64,000 bases of DNA, from assembly GCF_007655485.1 (NCBI RefSeq), contig NZ_VJXQ01000001.1, positions 190,633-254,632 of the forward strand. Reading direction: 5' to 3'. This document shows, one piece after another, positions 33,188 through 41,329 of this stretch. Under the pieces are notes generated by a model. That model saw only the letters and a program-made list of their open reading frames with translations, was not told where the DNA came from and did no database searches. Positions within the stretch are counted from its first letter, which is position 1, and each line of letters starts with the position of its first letter. The translations under genes and the position numbers were made by a program. Source of the stretch: Halobellus captivus (GTDB lineage: Archaea > Halobacteriota > Halobacteria > Halobacteriales > Haloferacaceae).

Positions 33188-34276
33188 TCAGCGGAAACGA
33201 CCCCGCTCGTACTGCTTCGGCCACTCGACGTCGACGCCGAGGTCGCGGGCGGCCTCCAGGGTGAAATACGGGTTCCGAATGTGCTCGCGCGCCAGCAGCG
33301 CCAGGTCGGCGCGGCCGTTCCGGATCAGCTGATCGGCCTGTTCGGGCGTCGTGATTCCGCCGACCGCACCGACGGCCGCGTCCGTGGCATCCTTGACGCG
33401 CTCGGCGTACGGCACCTGGTAGCCGGGGCCGCTTTCGGGCACCCGTTGGTCGGGGTGGATCCCACCGGAACTCACGTCGATCAGATCCGCGCCCGCATCC
33501 GAAAGGAGCGGTGCCAGACGGGCGGAGTCGTCGAGGTCCCACGAGGGACGGTCGGGGAGCCAGTCCGTCGCGGAGATCCGCACGAACAGGGGCTGATCGT
33601 CGGGCCACACGTCGCGGACCGCTTCGGTGACTTCGAGCGGGAAGCGAGCCCGGTTCTCGAAGGAACCGCCGTACTCGTCGTCTCGATCGTTCGTGACGGG
33701 CGAGAGGAACTCGTGGAGGAGGTACCCGTGCGCGAGGTGAATTTCGGCGATCCCGAAGCCGACGTCGCGTGCGCGCTCGGCCGCCAGACGGAACTGCTCG
33801 ATCACCCGGTCCATATCCTCCCATGTCATCGCTCGCGTGGGGACCGGTTCACCCGTCGAATGCGGGTACGGGTCATCGCTCGGGGCGATCACCTCCCAAC
33901 CGCCGTCATCGACGGGGATGGGCGTTCCGCCGTCCCACGGCGGCGTAACGCTTCCTTTCCGCCCCGCGTGGGCCAACTGGATACCCGGAACGCTCCCCCG
34001 TTCTCGGATGAACGCGACCGTCTCTCGGAGGGCGTCGCCGTGATCCTCGGACCAGATTCCGAGATCGCCCGGAGAGATGCGGCCGACGGGCGAGACGGCG
34101 GTCGCTTCTGTCATTACGACTCCCGCGCCGCCGACTGCCCGGCTTCCGAGGTGCACACGATGCCACTCGGTCGCGAAGCCGTCCTCGGCGGAGTACTGAC
34201 ACATCGGCGACACAGTGACGCGGTTCGGAATCTCCGTGCTGCGGAGTTCCAGCGGGGAGAACAGCGAATCGGTCAT
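33188..34276 (-). CDS. NADH:flavin oxidoreductase / Old Yellow Enzyme (YqjM-like)
   Basis: A 362-residue TIM-barrel FMN protein. SPMCQYSA with the redox-tuning cysteine at residue 26 (as in YqjM), the substrate-binding pair in QLAHAGRKG, and IHLAHGYLLHEFLSP are all present. It reduces activated C=C bonds using NAD(P)H. The length fits the thermophilic-like OYE class. It is divergent from a small ORF at 34448. The natural substrate is unknown. Confidence 0.92.
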   Translation of the reverse strand: MTDSLFSPLELRSTEIPNRVTVSPMCQYSAEDGFATEWHRVHLGSRAVGGAGVVMTEATAVSPVGRISPGDLGIWSEDHGDALRETVAFIRERGSVPGIQLAHAGRKGSVTPPWDGGTPIPVDDGGWEVIAPSDDPYPHSTGEPVPTRAMTWEDMDRVIEQFRLAAERARDVGFGIAEIHLAHGYLLHEFLSPVTNDRDDEYGGSFENRARFPLEVTEAVRDVWPDDQPLFVRISATDWLPDRPSWDLDDSARLAPLLSDAGADLIDVSSGGIHPDQRVPESGPGYQVPYAERVKDATDAAVGAVGGITTPEQADQLIRNGRADLALLAREHIRNPYFTLEAARDLGVDVEWPKQYERGRFR

Positions 34277-34447
34277 CGTCGGAGTCTCGTTCTGCGGGAG
34301 TATACGCTTGACGTCCGCGGAAGGCTGGTGACGGTAGATCGTCGTCGGAGGTCACCCGTACTCGGAGCTGGCGGTCGAAGCGCCCACAGACGATTCGTTT
34401 TAGGCCGACCAAAAGCGTTTTATTCGCAGCCCGGTCATCCACTGGTG

Positions 34448-34627
34448 ATGAACGGAACGAATGTCGTCGAGGGCGACGGCGCTATCGAACGCGGTTCCGA
34501 CGGGCGAGCAACGACGCAGGTCTCGGCGCATCGGTCGTCGCCGGACCGCGTCGTCTTCACCGAGAGCGGAAATTGCGACGGGTGGATCTCGATCGATGCG
34601 GAGCTTTCGACGCCGCTCGAGCGGTAA
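34448..34627 (+). CDS. Small acidic haloarchaeal protein (DUF7331-like)
   Basis: A 59-residue ORF. TTTTATT at 34417-34424 lies 24-31 nt upstream of the ATG, the leaderless spacing. The C-terminal part VVFTESGNCDGWISIDA resembles the short DUF7331 pattern, in which a beta-hairpin is followed by a W-I-x-x-D segment. The reading frame extends back antisense to the OYE gene, but only the part after the promoter is plausible. The function is unknown. Confidence 0.65.
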   Translation: MNGTNVVEGDGAIERGSDGRATTQVSAHRSSPDRVVFTESGNCDGWISIDAELSTPLER

Positions 34628-34688
34628 ACTCGGTGATCAGAAAAGACAGATTTCGGTTCTTCTGACGGTCACAGGCGGTTCGAGGACG

Positions 34689-35237
34689 CTACTCCATCGC
34701 GGATTCGATCACGAGCGTGTCGTCTTCGAGGTAGTGCTCGAAGTGGTGGGCCGCCTCTTCGACCTCGATGAGGTTCTCGCGGAGCATATGCGCGGTCGTT
34801 GGATCGCCGAGGTTCTCCGCCAGCTCGATGTGGTCTCGAAGCGTCTCGATGATGTCGCCGTACATCTCCATATCGTTCCGAAGCGACGTGCGGATGTCGT
34901 ACACGTCCTCGTCTTCCGGCGTCACCGCCGCCCGTTCCTCAAGCGCACCCATTCCGGCGACCGGTACGCCACCGAGCGCCTGCGCGCGCTCGGCCAGTTC
35001 GTCGGCGAACGCTTCCGCCTCTTCGGCGGCCTCGCCGAGGAACAGATGGAGATCGCGGAACTCCGCACCCTCGACGTTCCAGTGGTGCTTCCGCAGTTGG
35101 TGGTAGAGGACGTACGTCGACGCCAGATCCGTGTTCAACGCGTCAACTATCTGTGTGGCCTTCTCTGAATCCATCCGGAGGGCTTCGCTTCCCTCGACTT
35201 CGCCCGCGTGCTGTCGGACCGTCTTTTGGGTACTCAT
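34689..35237 (-). CDS. dpsA: DNA starvation/stationary phase protection ferritin DpsA
   Basis: A 182-residue Dps-type ferritin-like protein that oxidises and stores iron and protects DNA from hydrogen peroxide. The inter-subunit ferroxidase motif is visible as YHQLRKHHWNVEGAEFRDLH, with later acidic ligands in EEAEAFADELAERAQALGG. Haloarchaeal DpsA is iron-regulated and typically this length. A TATA-like GTATTAAGT lies about 29-38 nt upstream of ATG 35237. It is downstream of and in the same direction as the GTP cyclohydrolase III gene. Confidence 0.93.
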   Translation of the reverse strand: MSTQKTVRQHAGEVEGSEALRMDSEKATQIVDALNTDLASTYVLYHQLRKHHWNVEGAEFRDLHLFLGEAAEEAEAFADELAERAQALGGVPVAGMGALEERAAVTPEDEDVYDIRTSLRNDMEMYGDIIETLRDHIELAENLGDPTTAHMLRENLIEVEEAAHHFEHYLEDDTLVIESAME

Positions 35238-35344
35238 CGCGGGTAGTACTTGGACTGCCAACGACTTAATACTTCGACCTCCAGAAAAATGTTTTTGCTA
35301 AATACGAATAATACATAACAAAACTATGATCCGTTCGGGCATCG

Positions 35345-35382
35345 GACCGGTCTAGATTGATCCGACCGGTCTAGATTGATCC
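35345..35382. repeat. Exact 19-nt tandem duplication upstream of dpsA
   Basis: GACCGGTCTAGATTGATCC occurs twice without a spacer (35345-35363, 35364-35382). Each copy starts with the palindrome GACCGGTC. It lies about 110-145 nt upstream of the dpsA start and 55 nt past the stop of the GTP cyclohydrolase gene. It could be a recent slippage or a paired protein-binding site. Confidence 0.6.
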
Positions 35383-35436
35383 ACCAGTACCGTTCGCGCG
35401 GTGGCATCGGTGCGGTCGGATCCGATCGTGTCCGGA

Positions 35437-36228
35437 TCAGTCCGTCGTCAGTTCGACGTCTTCGAGGGGCTGTTCGAACTCGACGTCGGTTCCGTCGTGG
35501 CGACACCGTTCGAGCGCGTGTTTGGCGTCCATTCCGGCCTCGTGGGGCGTGCTGGCGACGCCGACGCCGACCTTCAGTTCGACGCCCGCCTCGGATTCGA
35601 CGTGATCGATCGCGTCGCGATAGTCCTCCGCGGTCATCGACGGGCAGATTGAGATGATGTTGTCGCCGCCGACGAAGAAGGAGAGCGCGCCGTACTCCTC
35701 GCGGAGATACCGCATCAGCGTCGCGTATCCCTGCTCGATCTGTATGAACGAGTCGAACTCGTTGAGCCGGTCCGTGTACTTGCCGGTGGCGTCGTTGACG
35801 TCGAAGTGAGCGATCTGGACGTCCTCGACGGTCCGGTCGGCGTCCGAGAGGAAATTCCCCGCTAGCACCTCGCGGCGGTTGCCGTCCTGGGCCGATCCGG
35901 CGCGCTGGAGGCCGTCCGTCGCCGATTCGAGCGCCTCGACGGGTGACGCGTCGATGCCGGTGCCGAGGCTGATCGTCACCGGATAGCGGTTGCCGATCGA
36001 CTCTTGAAGGAGTTCGTGGCCGCTCTCGTCGAGGCCATTCGTGATCGCGACCATATTGTCGAATCGAGTGAAGAAGACGTAGCCGTCGCGACTTCCGACG
36101 AACTGGGCCAGATCGGCGAAGAGCCGGGACTGCAGCGTCTGCAAGTCCATCTCGCGGCGCGGATCCGGGGTCACGGTCCACGGCCCGTAGTTGTCGATCT
36201 GAACGAGTGTAAGCTGGGAGTTCGTCAC
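35437..36228 (-). CDS. gch3: GTP cyclohydrolase III (IIa)
   Basis: A 263-residue archaeal GTP cyclohydrolase III. It hydrolyses GTP to a formylamino-pyrimidine phosphate, the first step of archaeal riboflavin and F420 synthesis. The fold resembles a duplicated adenylyl-cyclase palm. The conserved N-terminal VQIDNYGPWT, the first-half DGYVFFTRFDNM and the second-half FFVGGDNIISICP metal/GTP motifs are all present. It lies about 33 kb from ribH in this window. Confidence 0.93.
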   Translation of the reverse strand: MTNSQLTLVQIDNYGPWTVTPDPRREMDLQTLQSRLFADLAQFVGSRDGYVFFTRFDNMVAITNGLDESGHELLQESIGNRYPVTISLGTGIDASPVEALESATDGLQRAGSAQDGNRREVLAGNFLSDADRTVEDVQIAHFDVNDATGKYTDRLNEFDSFIQIEQGYATLMRYLREEYGALSFFVGGDNIISICPSMTAEDYRDAIDHVESEAGVELKVGVGVASTPHEAGMDAKHALERCRHDGTDVEFEQPLEDVELTTD

Positions 36229-36339
36229 GTTCGTTTCGTGGGACCTCGCGTATATGCCTCTTTCCGTATCAGATCGGATTACCTTCTCAGTATTGAGATA
36301 CAGTTGTGAAAGTCGCCCTTGGGAGCCATCGAACGGAGG

Positions 36340-36384
36340 GACAACGAATCGTGAGACAACGAATCGTGAGACAATGAACCGAGG
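36340..36384. repeat. 15-nt tandem repeat (2.6 copies)
   Basis: GACAACGAATCGTGA repeats exactly at 36340-36354 and 36355-36369, then a diverged third copy runs to about 36384. It lies in the intergenic space about 60 nt upstream of the DJ-1 gene. Function unknown. Confidence 0.55.
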
Positions 36385-36440
36385 AAGATCGACGGAACGG
36401 TTATTGACACAGAACGTGAACGATAAATTGGGTACAACCG

Positions 36441-37058
36441 ATGGGAAAACAGATCCTGATGATCGTCGGCGACTTCGGCGAGGACTACGAGACGATGGTA
36501 CCGTATCAAGCCCTGGAGATGGTCGGGCACGACGTGGACACCGTCTGTCCCGACAAGGAGGCGGGTGAAAAGATCAAGACGGCCATCCACGACTTCCGCG
36601 GAGATCAGACGTACCTCGAAACGCGCGGGCACGACTTCGAGGTGAACGCGACGATGGATGACATCGACCCCGCCGACTACGACGCGCTGGTCGTCCCCGG
36701 CGGGCGGGCACCGGAGTACCTCCGCACGTACGACGAGGTACTGAACGCCGTCCGGCACTTCTTCGAGACCGACAAACCCGTGGCAGCGGTGTGTCACGGC
36801 CCGCAGATTCTGGCGGCCGCGGGCGTTCTCGACGGCTACGAGATGACGGCCTATCCGGCGGTGCGCGCGGAGGTCGAGGCGGCGGGCTGTTCGTGGGTCG
36901 ACGAGGTGACCGTCGACGGCAACCTCGTCACCGGGCAGGCGTGGCCCGACCACCCCGAGTGGCTCGCGGCGTTTCTCGACCTCCTCGGGACGGAGATCGA
37001 AACCGGCGAGGCGGCCGTCGCCGACGACTTACGCGAATCGGCTTCCATCGACGATTGA
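36441..37058 (+). CDS. DJ-1/PfpI family protein
   Basis: A 205-residue class I glutamine amidotransferase-like protein. The nucleophile elbow is AAVCHGPQIL with C118, preceded by the acidic DFGEDYE loop (E14) that interacts with the cysteine. Close relatives are PfpI-type proteases, glyoxalase III or deglycase enzymes and chaperones; sequence alone does not decide between them. The residue after the nucleophile is His, as in PfpI-like members. Confidence 0.88.
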   Translation: MGKQILMIVGDFGEDYETMVPYQALEMVGHDVDTVCPDKEAGEKIKTAIHDFRGDQTYLETRGHDFEVNATMDDIDPADYDALVVPGGRAPEYLRTYDEVLNAVRHFFETDKPVAAVCHGPQILAAAGVLDGYEMTAYPAVRAEVEAAGCSWVDEVTVDGNLVTGQAWPDHPEWLAAFLDLLGTEIETGEAAVADDLRESASIDD

Positions 37059-37155
37059 CGCCGGAATGGGTGGAAAACAGCCACCGGGTGGTGTTTTTGC
37101 ACTGCGTGGTAATGTCTGACAAAGATTTATATTTCAGAACAGCGTTCAGGCTCGT

Positions 37156-37329
37156 ATGGAAAGTCAGCCGAACAGCCCGTACGTCTACTCCGAGGACGTC
37201 TCGGAACCGGCGGAACCGTACGTCTCACACGACGAAATCGAGGAAACGTCTCCTCCGGACCCGGAGGGACGAGACGTGATCATCGCCGACGGCCAGGCGA
37301 TGAGCTTCCGCGCGTATCACCGTCGGTGA
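37156..37329 (+). CDS. Small acidic protein, 57 residues
   Basis: A short ORF with strong GC3 and an ideal leaderless promoter: GATTTATATT at 37124-37133 lies 23-32 nt before the ATG. It reads MESQPNSPYVYSEDV... and ends DGQAMSFRAYHRR. It is rich in Glu, Asp, Pro and Ser with no cysteine or transmembrane segment. No family recognised. The promoter and codon use are the reasons to annotate it. Confidence 0.65.
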   Translation: MESQPNSPYVYSEDVSEPAEPYVSHDEIEETSPPDPEGRDVIIADGQAMSFRAYHRR

Positions 37330-37366
37330 CGCACGGATATTTTCGCCGCTATCGTCGATCGATCCG

Positions 37367-37765
37367 TTAGAACGCGTCGCCGTGGACGGTCGCGTCCGCC
37401 CGTAGCTCCGCTCGGAGCGCCGAGTGAACGTGGCAGATCCCTTCCGCGCGTTCGAGGATCTCCGCCAGCGTCTCGTCGTCGAGGTCGGCCTCGACGTAGA
37501 TGTCGAAGCGGATCGCTTCGAGGTCGTCGTCGTCATCGAGGTCGGCGTCGGCGTCGATCTGGACCTTGCCGAGGTCGTCGTGTCCGCGCTGTTGACCGCC
37601 GACGCGGAACGCGGGCAGGAAACAGGACGCGTAGTCGGCGACGAGCACGGAGTTCGGGTCCGGTCCCGCTTCGCCGAGTGCGTCGATCGTGAGTTCGAAG
37701 TCGCCGACCTGGCTGGTACTCGCAAAGCCTTCCTCGCTGACGGTCGAAGTCTGAATGTCGCTCAT
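37367..37765 (-). CDS. OsmC/Ohr family protein
   Basis: A 132-residue OsmC-fold protein. The two redox cysteines of the family are in DYASCFLPAFRV (C48) and EGICHVHSAL (C111), so thiol-dependent peroxide or organic hydroperoxide reduction is plausible. It has an acidic insertion DADADLDDDDD in the middle. It converges with the small ORF at 37156. Confidence 0.88.
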   Translation of the reverse strand: MSDIQTSTVSEEGFASTSQVGDFELTIDALGEAGPDPNSVLVADYASCFLPAFRVGGQQRGHDDLGKVQIDADADLDDDDDLEAIRFDIYVEADLDDETLAEILERAEGICHVHSALRAELRADATVHGDAF

Positions 37766-37877
37766 TCCGTCCGGGTGAACGGACGGGACTGCCCTAAAGG
37801 TTGCCGACCGGGTCGTTTTCGCCCCGATCTGCGACGGTTGATTGCGTTAGCACCGCTCGATTCGGTCGACGGCCGCG

Positions 37878-38600
37878 CTATTCGAGCGTGAACGACTCGT
37901 CGCCGTCGAGGACGTGGACCTCGGTGTCGGATCCCGTCGCCTTCACCTCGCGGACGTAGTCGTCGGTGTCGATCTCGATCGGCGGGAACGAGTCGTAGTG
38001 CATCGGGAAGGCGTGGTCGACGTCGAGCCAGTCGGTCGCGATCGCCGCCTGCACCGGACCCATCGTGTAGTGATCGCCGATCGGGAGCGCCGCGGCGTCG
38101 GGTTCGAGGTACGCGCCGATCACGTCGCGCATCTCGGACATCAGGCCGGTATCCCCGGCGTGATAGAACGTCGCCGCGTCCGCGTCGGACTCCTGCGTGG
38201 GCTTCTTGTCGCTGAGGAGGAAGCCGACCGGAATTCCGAGACTGTGTTCGTAGCCCGTGTTCAGTCCGTTCGTGTGATCCGCGCGGTGCATCGTCACGAA
38301 CGCCTCGCCGCACTCGACGGTCCCGCCTATGTTCATCCCGATGCTCTCCGAGAAGCCGACTTCCGCCTCCATATAGCCGGTCATCTCCGGGACGCCGACG
38401 ACCGTCGCGTCGGTGAACGCCCCGGCATCGGCGATGTGGTCGGCGTGTCCGTGGGTGAGAAGCAGGTAATCGGGCGTCCCGACCTCATCTGCGGAGAGGC
38501 TGGTTTTCGGGTTGTCGAAGAACGGGTCGATCAAGAAGGTGGTGCCGTCGACGTCGACGTGCCACGTGGAGTGGCCGTGCCAGGTGAGTTCCATCGTCAT
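37878..38600 (-). CDS. Metallo-beta-lactamase fold hydrolase (UPF0173)
   Basis: A 240-residue metal-dependent hydrolase of the UPF0173/UlaG-like group. HGHSTWHV near the start, the zinc motif [10 protein letters not shown], a later MHRADH and YHAGDTGL support a two-metal active site. The substrate is unknown. A second in-frame ATG at 38594 is equally possible. GCTTTATT about 30 nt upstream (38630-38637, minus strand) is the likely TATA box. Confidence 0.9.
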   Translation of the reverse strand: MTMELTWHGHSTWHVDVDGTTFLIDPFFDNPKTSLSADEVGTPDYLLLTHGHADHIADAGAFTDATVVGVPEMTGYMEAEVGFSESIGMNIGGTVECGEAFVTMHRADHTNGLNTGYEHSLGIPVGFLLSDKKPTQESDADAATFYHAGDTGLMSEMRDVIGAYLEPDAAALPIGDHYTMGPVQAAIATDWLDVDHAFPMHYDSFPPIEIDTDDYVREVKATGSDTEVHVLDGDESFTLE

Positions 38601-38746
38601 CGTCCACCTCGATATTCTACCGGATCGACAATAAAGCGTACTGTCGAGGTGCTTGGGTTCACCGCGCGGCGGTCGCGAAGAACACGGGGGGAGAGGGATC
38701 TGACGAGATGGAAAGAACGAAACGACGCGGGAACGACACGGTCGGT

Positions 38747-39481
38747 ATGCACACGGTCAGATTCAGAGATCCCGCAGGATCGATCCGAATAGGCGAGTGG
38801 TACGGCGACGGCGTCTCCTTCGGCGGCGAGACGTACGATCTCGACGAGGTCGACGTCCTTCCGCCCACCGAGCCGACGAAGATCGTCTGCGTCGGCCGCA
38901 ACTACGCCGATCACGCGGCGGAGATGGACAACGAGATCCCCGACCGCCCGCTGCTCTTTCTGAAGCCGCCGAACACGCTCTCGGGTCACGGCGACACGGT
39001 GACGCTTCCGGCCGGGAAAGAGCGCATCGACCACGAGGCGGAGATCGCGGTCGTGATCGAGAAGGCGGCGCGGAACGTCGACGCCGACGACGCGATGGAC
39101 TACGTCGCGGGGTTCACCTGCCTGAACGACCTCTCGAACCGCGACGATCAGCAGCAGGAGACGAACTGGGTCCGCGGAAAGGCGTTCGACAACGCCGCGC
39201 CGATGGGCCCGGTGCTCGCGACGCCCGAGGAGGTCCCCGCGGACGCCGCCATCGAACTGCGCGTCAACGGAGAGACCCGGCAGTCCTCCTCGCGGGAGCA
39301 CCTGGCCTTTTCGGTGCCCGACCTGATCGAGGAGATCACGACGTATCTCACGCTCGAACCGGGTGACGTCATCGCGACCGGCACCCCCGCGGGAGTCGCC
39401 CCGCTCGAAGACGGCGATACCGTCGAAGTCGAACTCGAAGGCGTCGGCGTCCTCGAACACGACGTCCGAATTCCCGAGTGA
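38747..39481 (+). CDS. Fumarylacetoacetate hydrolase family protein
   Basis: A 244-residue FAH-fold enzyme. [16 protein letters not shown] begins the catalytic domain. The metal ligands are in the [10 protein letters not shown] glutamates and in NDLSNRD, and [11 protein letters not shown] closes the fold. Members include acylpyruvases, oxaloacetate decarboxylases and 2-hydroxyhepta-2,4-diene-1,7-dioate isomerases. The substrate cannot be assigned. ATG 38747 was preferred over 38708 because the fold starts just after it. Confidence 0.9.
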   Translation: MHTVRFRDPAGSIRIGEWYGDGVSFGGETYDLDEVDVLPPTEPTKIVCVGRNYADHAAEMDNEIPDRPLLFLKPPNTLSGHGDTVTLPAGKERIDHEAEIAVVIEKAARNVDADDAMDYVAGFTCLNDLSNRDDQQQETNWVRGKAFDNAAPMGPVLATPEEVPADAAIELRVNGETRQSSSREHLAFSVPDLIEEITTYLTLEPGDVIATGTPAGVAPLEDGDTVEVELEGVGVLEHDVRIPE

Positions 39482-39523
39482 CTCGGGAGGCCGAACGCGA
39501 ATAAAACCGAGGGCGGCTGTCTC

Positions 39524-40217
39524 GGTCGTGTTTAGTTACGGATGACGAGTGAGGCGGACTGATTTCTTGCTGGTATATGGCAGAAACCGCCCGTCTCAAC
39601 GGATGAACAGACTGGATTGATTTGGATTTTGTGGAGCGACAGCGGACACCCGAGCGCGCGATGAAGCTCGGTATTCAACTCCAGTTAGCGGGCCTCTCGC
39701 TGTCGAAACCCGTTTCAGTTCTCGAAGAACTGGGTATCGAGCAATCTCGCAAAGCACTATGATTGGGTGCAGAAGGCTGAATCACAGCCCACAGAGGAAC
39801 GAAAATCGAATTATGTCACGGTTGGCGAAACCGTAATTCGAATCAACGATCAGCAATTCTGGCAATATGCCGTCGCCGATCCTGACACGAATGAGCTGCT
39901 ACACTTGCGGTTGTTTTCGACGACAACCACCGCGTTAACAGAGATTTTCCTGCGTGAACTTCGCCAGAAACATAATGTTCAATCTGCCGTGTTTCTGGTT
40001 GATGGCGCTCAACGCCTCCAAACCGCGTTGGCCAGAGCTGGACTCCGATTTCAAACCGAACGGAATGGAAAGCGGAATGCCATCGAGCGAACCTTTCGAG
40101 AACTCAAGCGCCGTACTTCGTCTTTTTCAAACTGTTTCAGTCACGTTGAGCCTAAAACCGCCGACATTGGCTTCAAGCATTTGTCGCCTGGCTCAATGCT
40201 CCAAAGTAAACACTACC
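39524..40217 (+). mobile_element. Decayed IS6-family insertion sequence with intact ends
   Basis: A 694-bp element. Left inverted repeat GGTCGTGTTTAGTTA (39524-39538) pairs with the right end (40203-40217, reverse complement GGTAGTGTTTACTTT), 12 of 15 matching. It is bounded by a perfect 8-bp direct repeat GCTGTCTC at 39516-39523 and 40218-40225, the target duplication size of the IS6 family. The transposase inside is broken. It inserted just downstream of the FAH-family gene (stop at 39481) without disrupting a recognised gene. Confidence 0.85.
39577..40209 (+). pseudogene. IS6-family transposase pseudogene
   Basis: Starts MAETARLNG then a TGA stop at codon 10 (39604-39606); the N-terminal family region follows (IDLDFVERQRTPERAMKLG). 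A first frameshift lies at about 39758-39764: the frame reading SRKAL stops at TGA, and the frame resumes with YDWVQKAESQPTEERK. The DDE catalytic region is present (VFLVDGAQRL; RNAIERTFRELKRRT). A second frameshift occurs near 40162-40165; after it the expected C-terminus WLQAFVAWLNAPK ends at TAA 40207-40209. At least three lesions, so it is inactive. Confidence 0.85.
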
Positions 40218-40432
40218 GCTGTCTCAACGGTGAACCCTTTTTCCCGGGTGGCGGAAAAACGGGATAGTCCTCTTCACCAACATCCAATTCGTGGGAACGA
40301 GCGATCCAGAATCCGAGGGCTTTCCAGACGGTATCGGTACTACCCCCCGGAACGGCGGCCGATCGTCCGGACTCGACCGTACGATATGATCTGTATAATA
40401 AAGCAACAACGGGGGGTAGTGCGTAATCGACT

Positions 40433-40654
40433 ATGTCAGTTACCGCTGCGACGACGCTGACCGGAGACCTGCTCGCACAGACTTCATTACAGCTATTCTC
40501 GGGTGAATTCCTCGAATTAGCCCTCGTGTTTTTCGTTCTCGCCATCCTCGCCGCACTCCTCGGCGCACGTGGCGTCGCCGGGATAACGATGGAGATCGCG
40601 AAGTGGTTCGTGATACTATTTATCGTCCTCACAATCGTTTCGATCCTCCTGTGA
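40433..40654 (+). CDS. DUF1328 (YtjA-like) membrane protein
   Basis: A 73-residue protein with two transmembrane helices. The core ALVFFVLAILAALLGARGVAG is the DUF1328/UPF0391 signature. The function is unknown. A TATAATAAAG at 40393-40402 lies about 30-40 nt upstream. Confidence 0.85.
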   Translation: MSVTAATTLTGDLLAQTSLQLFSGEFLELALVFFVLAILAALLGARGVAGITMEIAKWFVILFIVLTIVSILL

Positions 40655-40694
40655 GCGCCGCGCCGCGCGCGACTACGAAGGGCAATCCCTAAGT

Positions 40695-40708
40695 TTAGGC
40701 TTGCCTAA
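40695..40708. promoter_or_regulatory. Iron-box-like palindrome TTAGGC-TT-GCCTAA
   Basis: A perfect inverted repeat with 6-bp arms and a 2-nt spacer. It overlaps the 3' end of the TATA-like GTTTAGG and ends 9 nt before the GTG of the dehydrogenase operon. It resembles the DtxR-family iron-box core (TTAGG...CCTAA). A protein bound here would block promoter access, as for an iron repressor. A similar site lies before tfb (63344-63357). Confidence 0.6.
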
Positions 40709-40717
40709 TCCGGCGGT

Positions 40718-41329
40718 GTGGAACTGACGCGACGCGACGCGTTGGCAGCGCTTGCCGCCGCCGGCGCAACGGTCGGTGGGGGCGCGCTCGCCGGACGGTT
40801 CGATCCGCCGCGAGCGGACGCAGGCGGTTCGGGAGCCGCCGGGTCACCGTCCACCGCGACGCCGACGCTCTCGACCGACCTGCTGGACCTGCTGGACGCG
40901 CTCGCCGAGGTCCTCTACCCGTCTGACGTCGACGGCCGCCGCGGGTTCGTCGAGGAGTACGTGCTGGGGCGAACCGAGGGGCGACCGGAGTACCGAGCGG
41001 GCGTTCGCGAGGCGGCCGCCCAGCTCGACGCGGTCGCTCGCGACTGGGAGGGGAACGCGTACGCGGATCTCGCCGCCGAGGACCGCGACCGAACCCTCCG
41101 GAGACTGGGCGTCGAAACCGCCGATCCCGACCCCGAGGGACCAATCACGGATCGAATCCGCTTCTACCTGGTCGAGGACCTGCTGTTCGCGTTTTACGCG
41201 TCGCCCGCGGGCGGTCGACTCGTCGGCATCGAGAACCCGATCGGCCACCCCGGCGGAATCGAGAGCTACCAACGAGGCCCGATGGAGCGCGACCCCGACG
41301 ACCCAACCGGAGGCGACAGCGATGGCTGA
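40718..41329 (+). CDS. Gluconate 2-dehydrogenase subunit 3-like Tat protein
   Basis: A 203-residue protein starting at GTG 40718. The Tat signal LTRRDALAALAAAG lies at the N-terminus, then a DUF1440-like/GluDH subunit-3 domain with LLDLLDALAEVLYPSDVDG and a C-terminal ENPIGHPGG motif. It is the small subunit that typically accompanies a GMC dehydrogenase; in bacteria it helps export and maturation of the flavoprotein by the Tat route. The gene overlaps the dehydrogenase by 8 nt. The promoter carries the palindrome at 40695. Confidence 0.85.
   Translation: MELTRRDALAALAAAGATVGGGALAGRFDPPRADAGGSGAAGSPSTATPTLSTDLLDLLDALAEVLYPSDVDGRRGFVEEYVLGRTEGRPEYRAGVREAAAQLDAVARDWEGNAYADLAAEDRDRTLRRLGVETADPDPEGPITDRIRFYLVEDLLFAFYASPAGGRLVGIENPIGHPGGIESYQRGPMERDPDDPTGGDSDG

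Noticed and set aside
40213..40632. 139-codon minus-strand ORF across the IS right end and the DUF1328 gene
   Set aside because: Antisense to a recognised DUF1328 gene and running into the insertion sequence; no family similarity.
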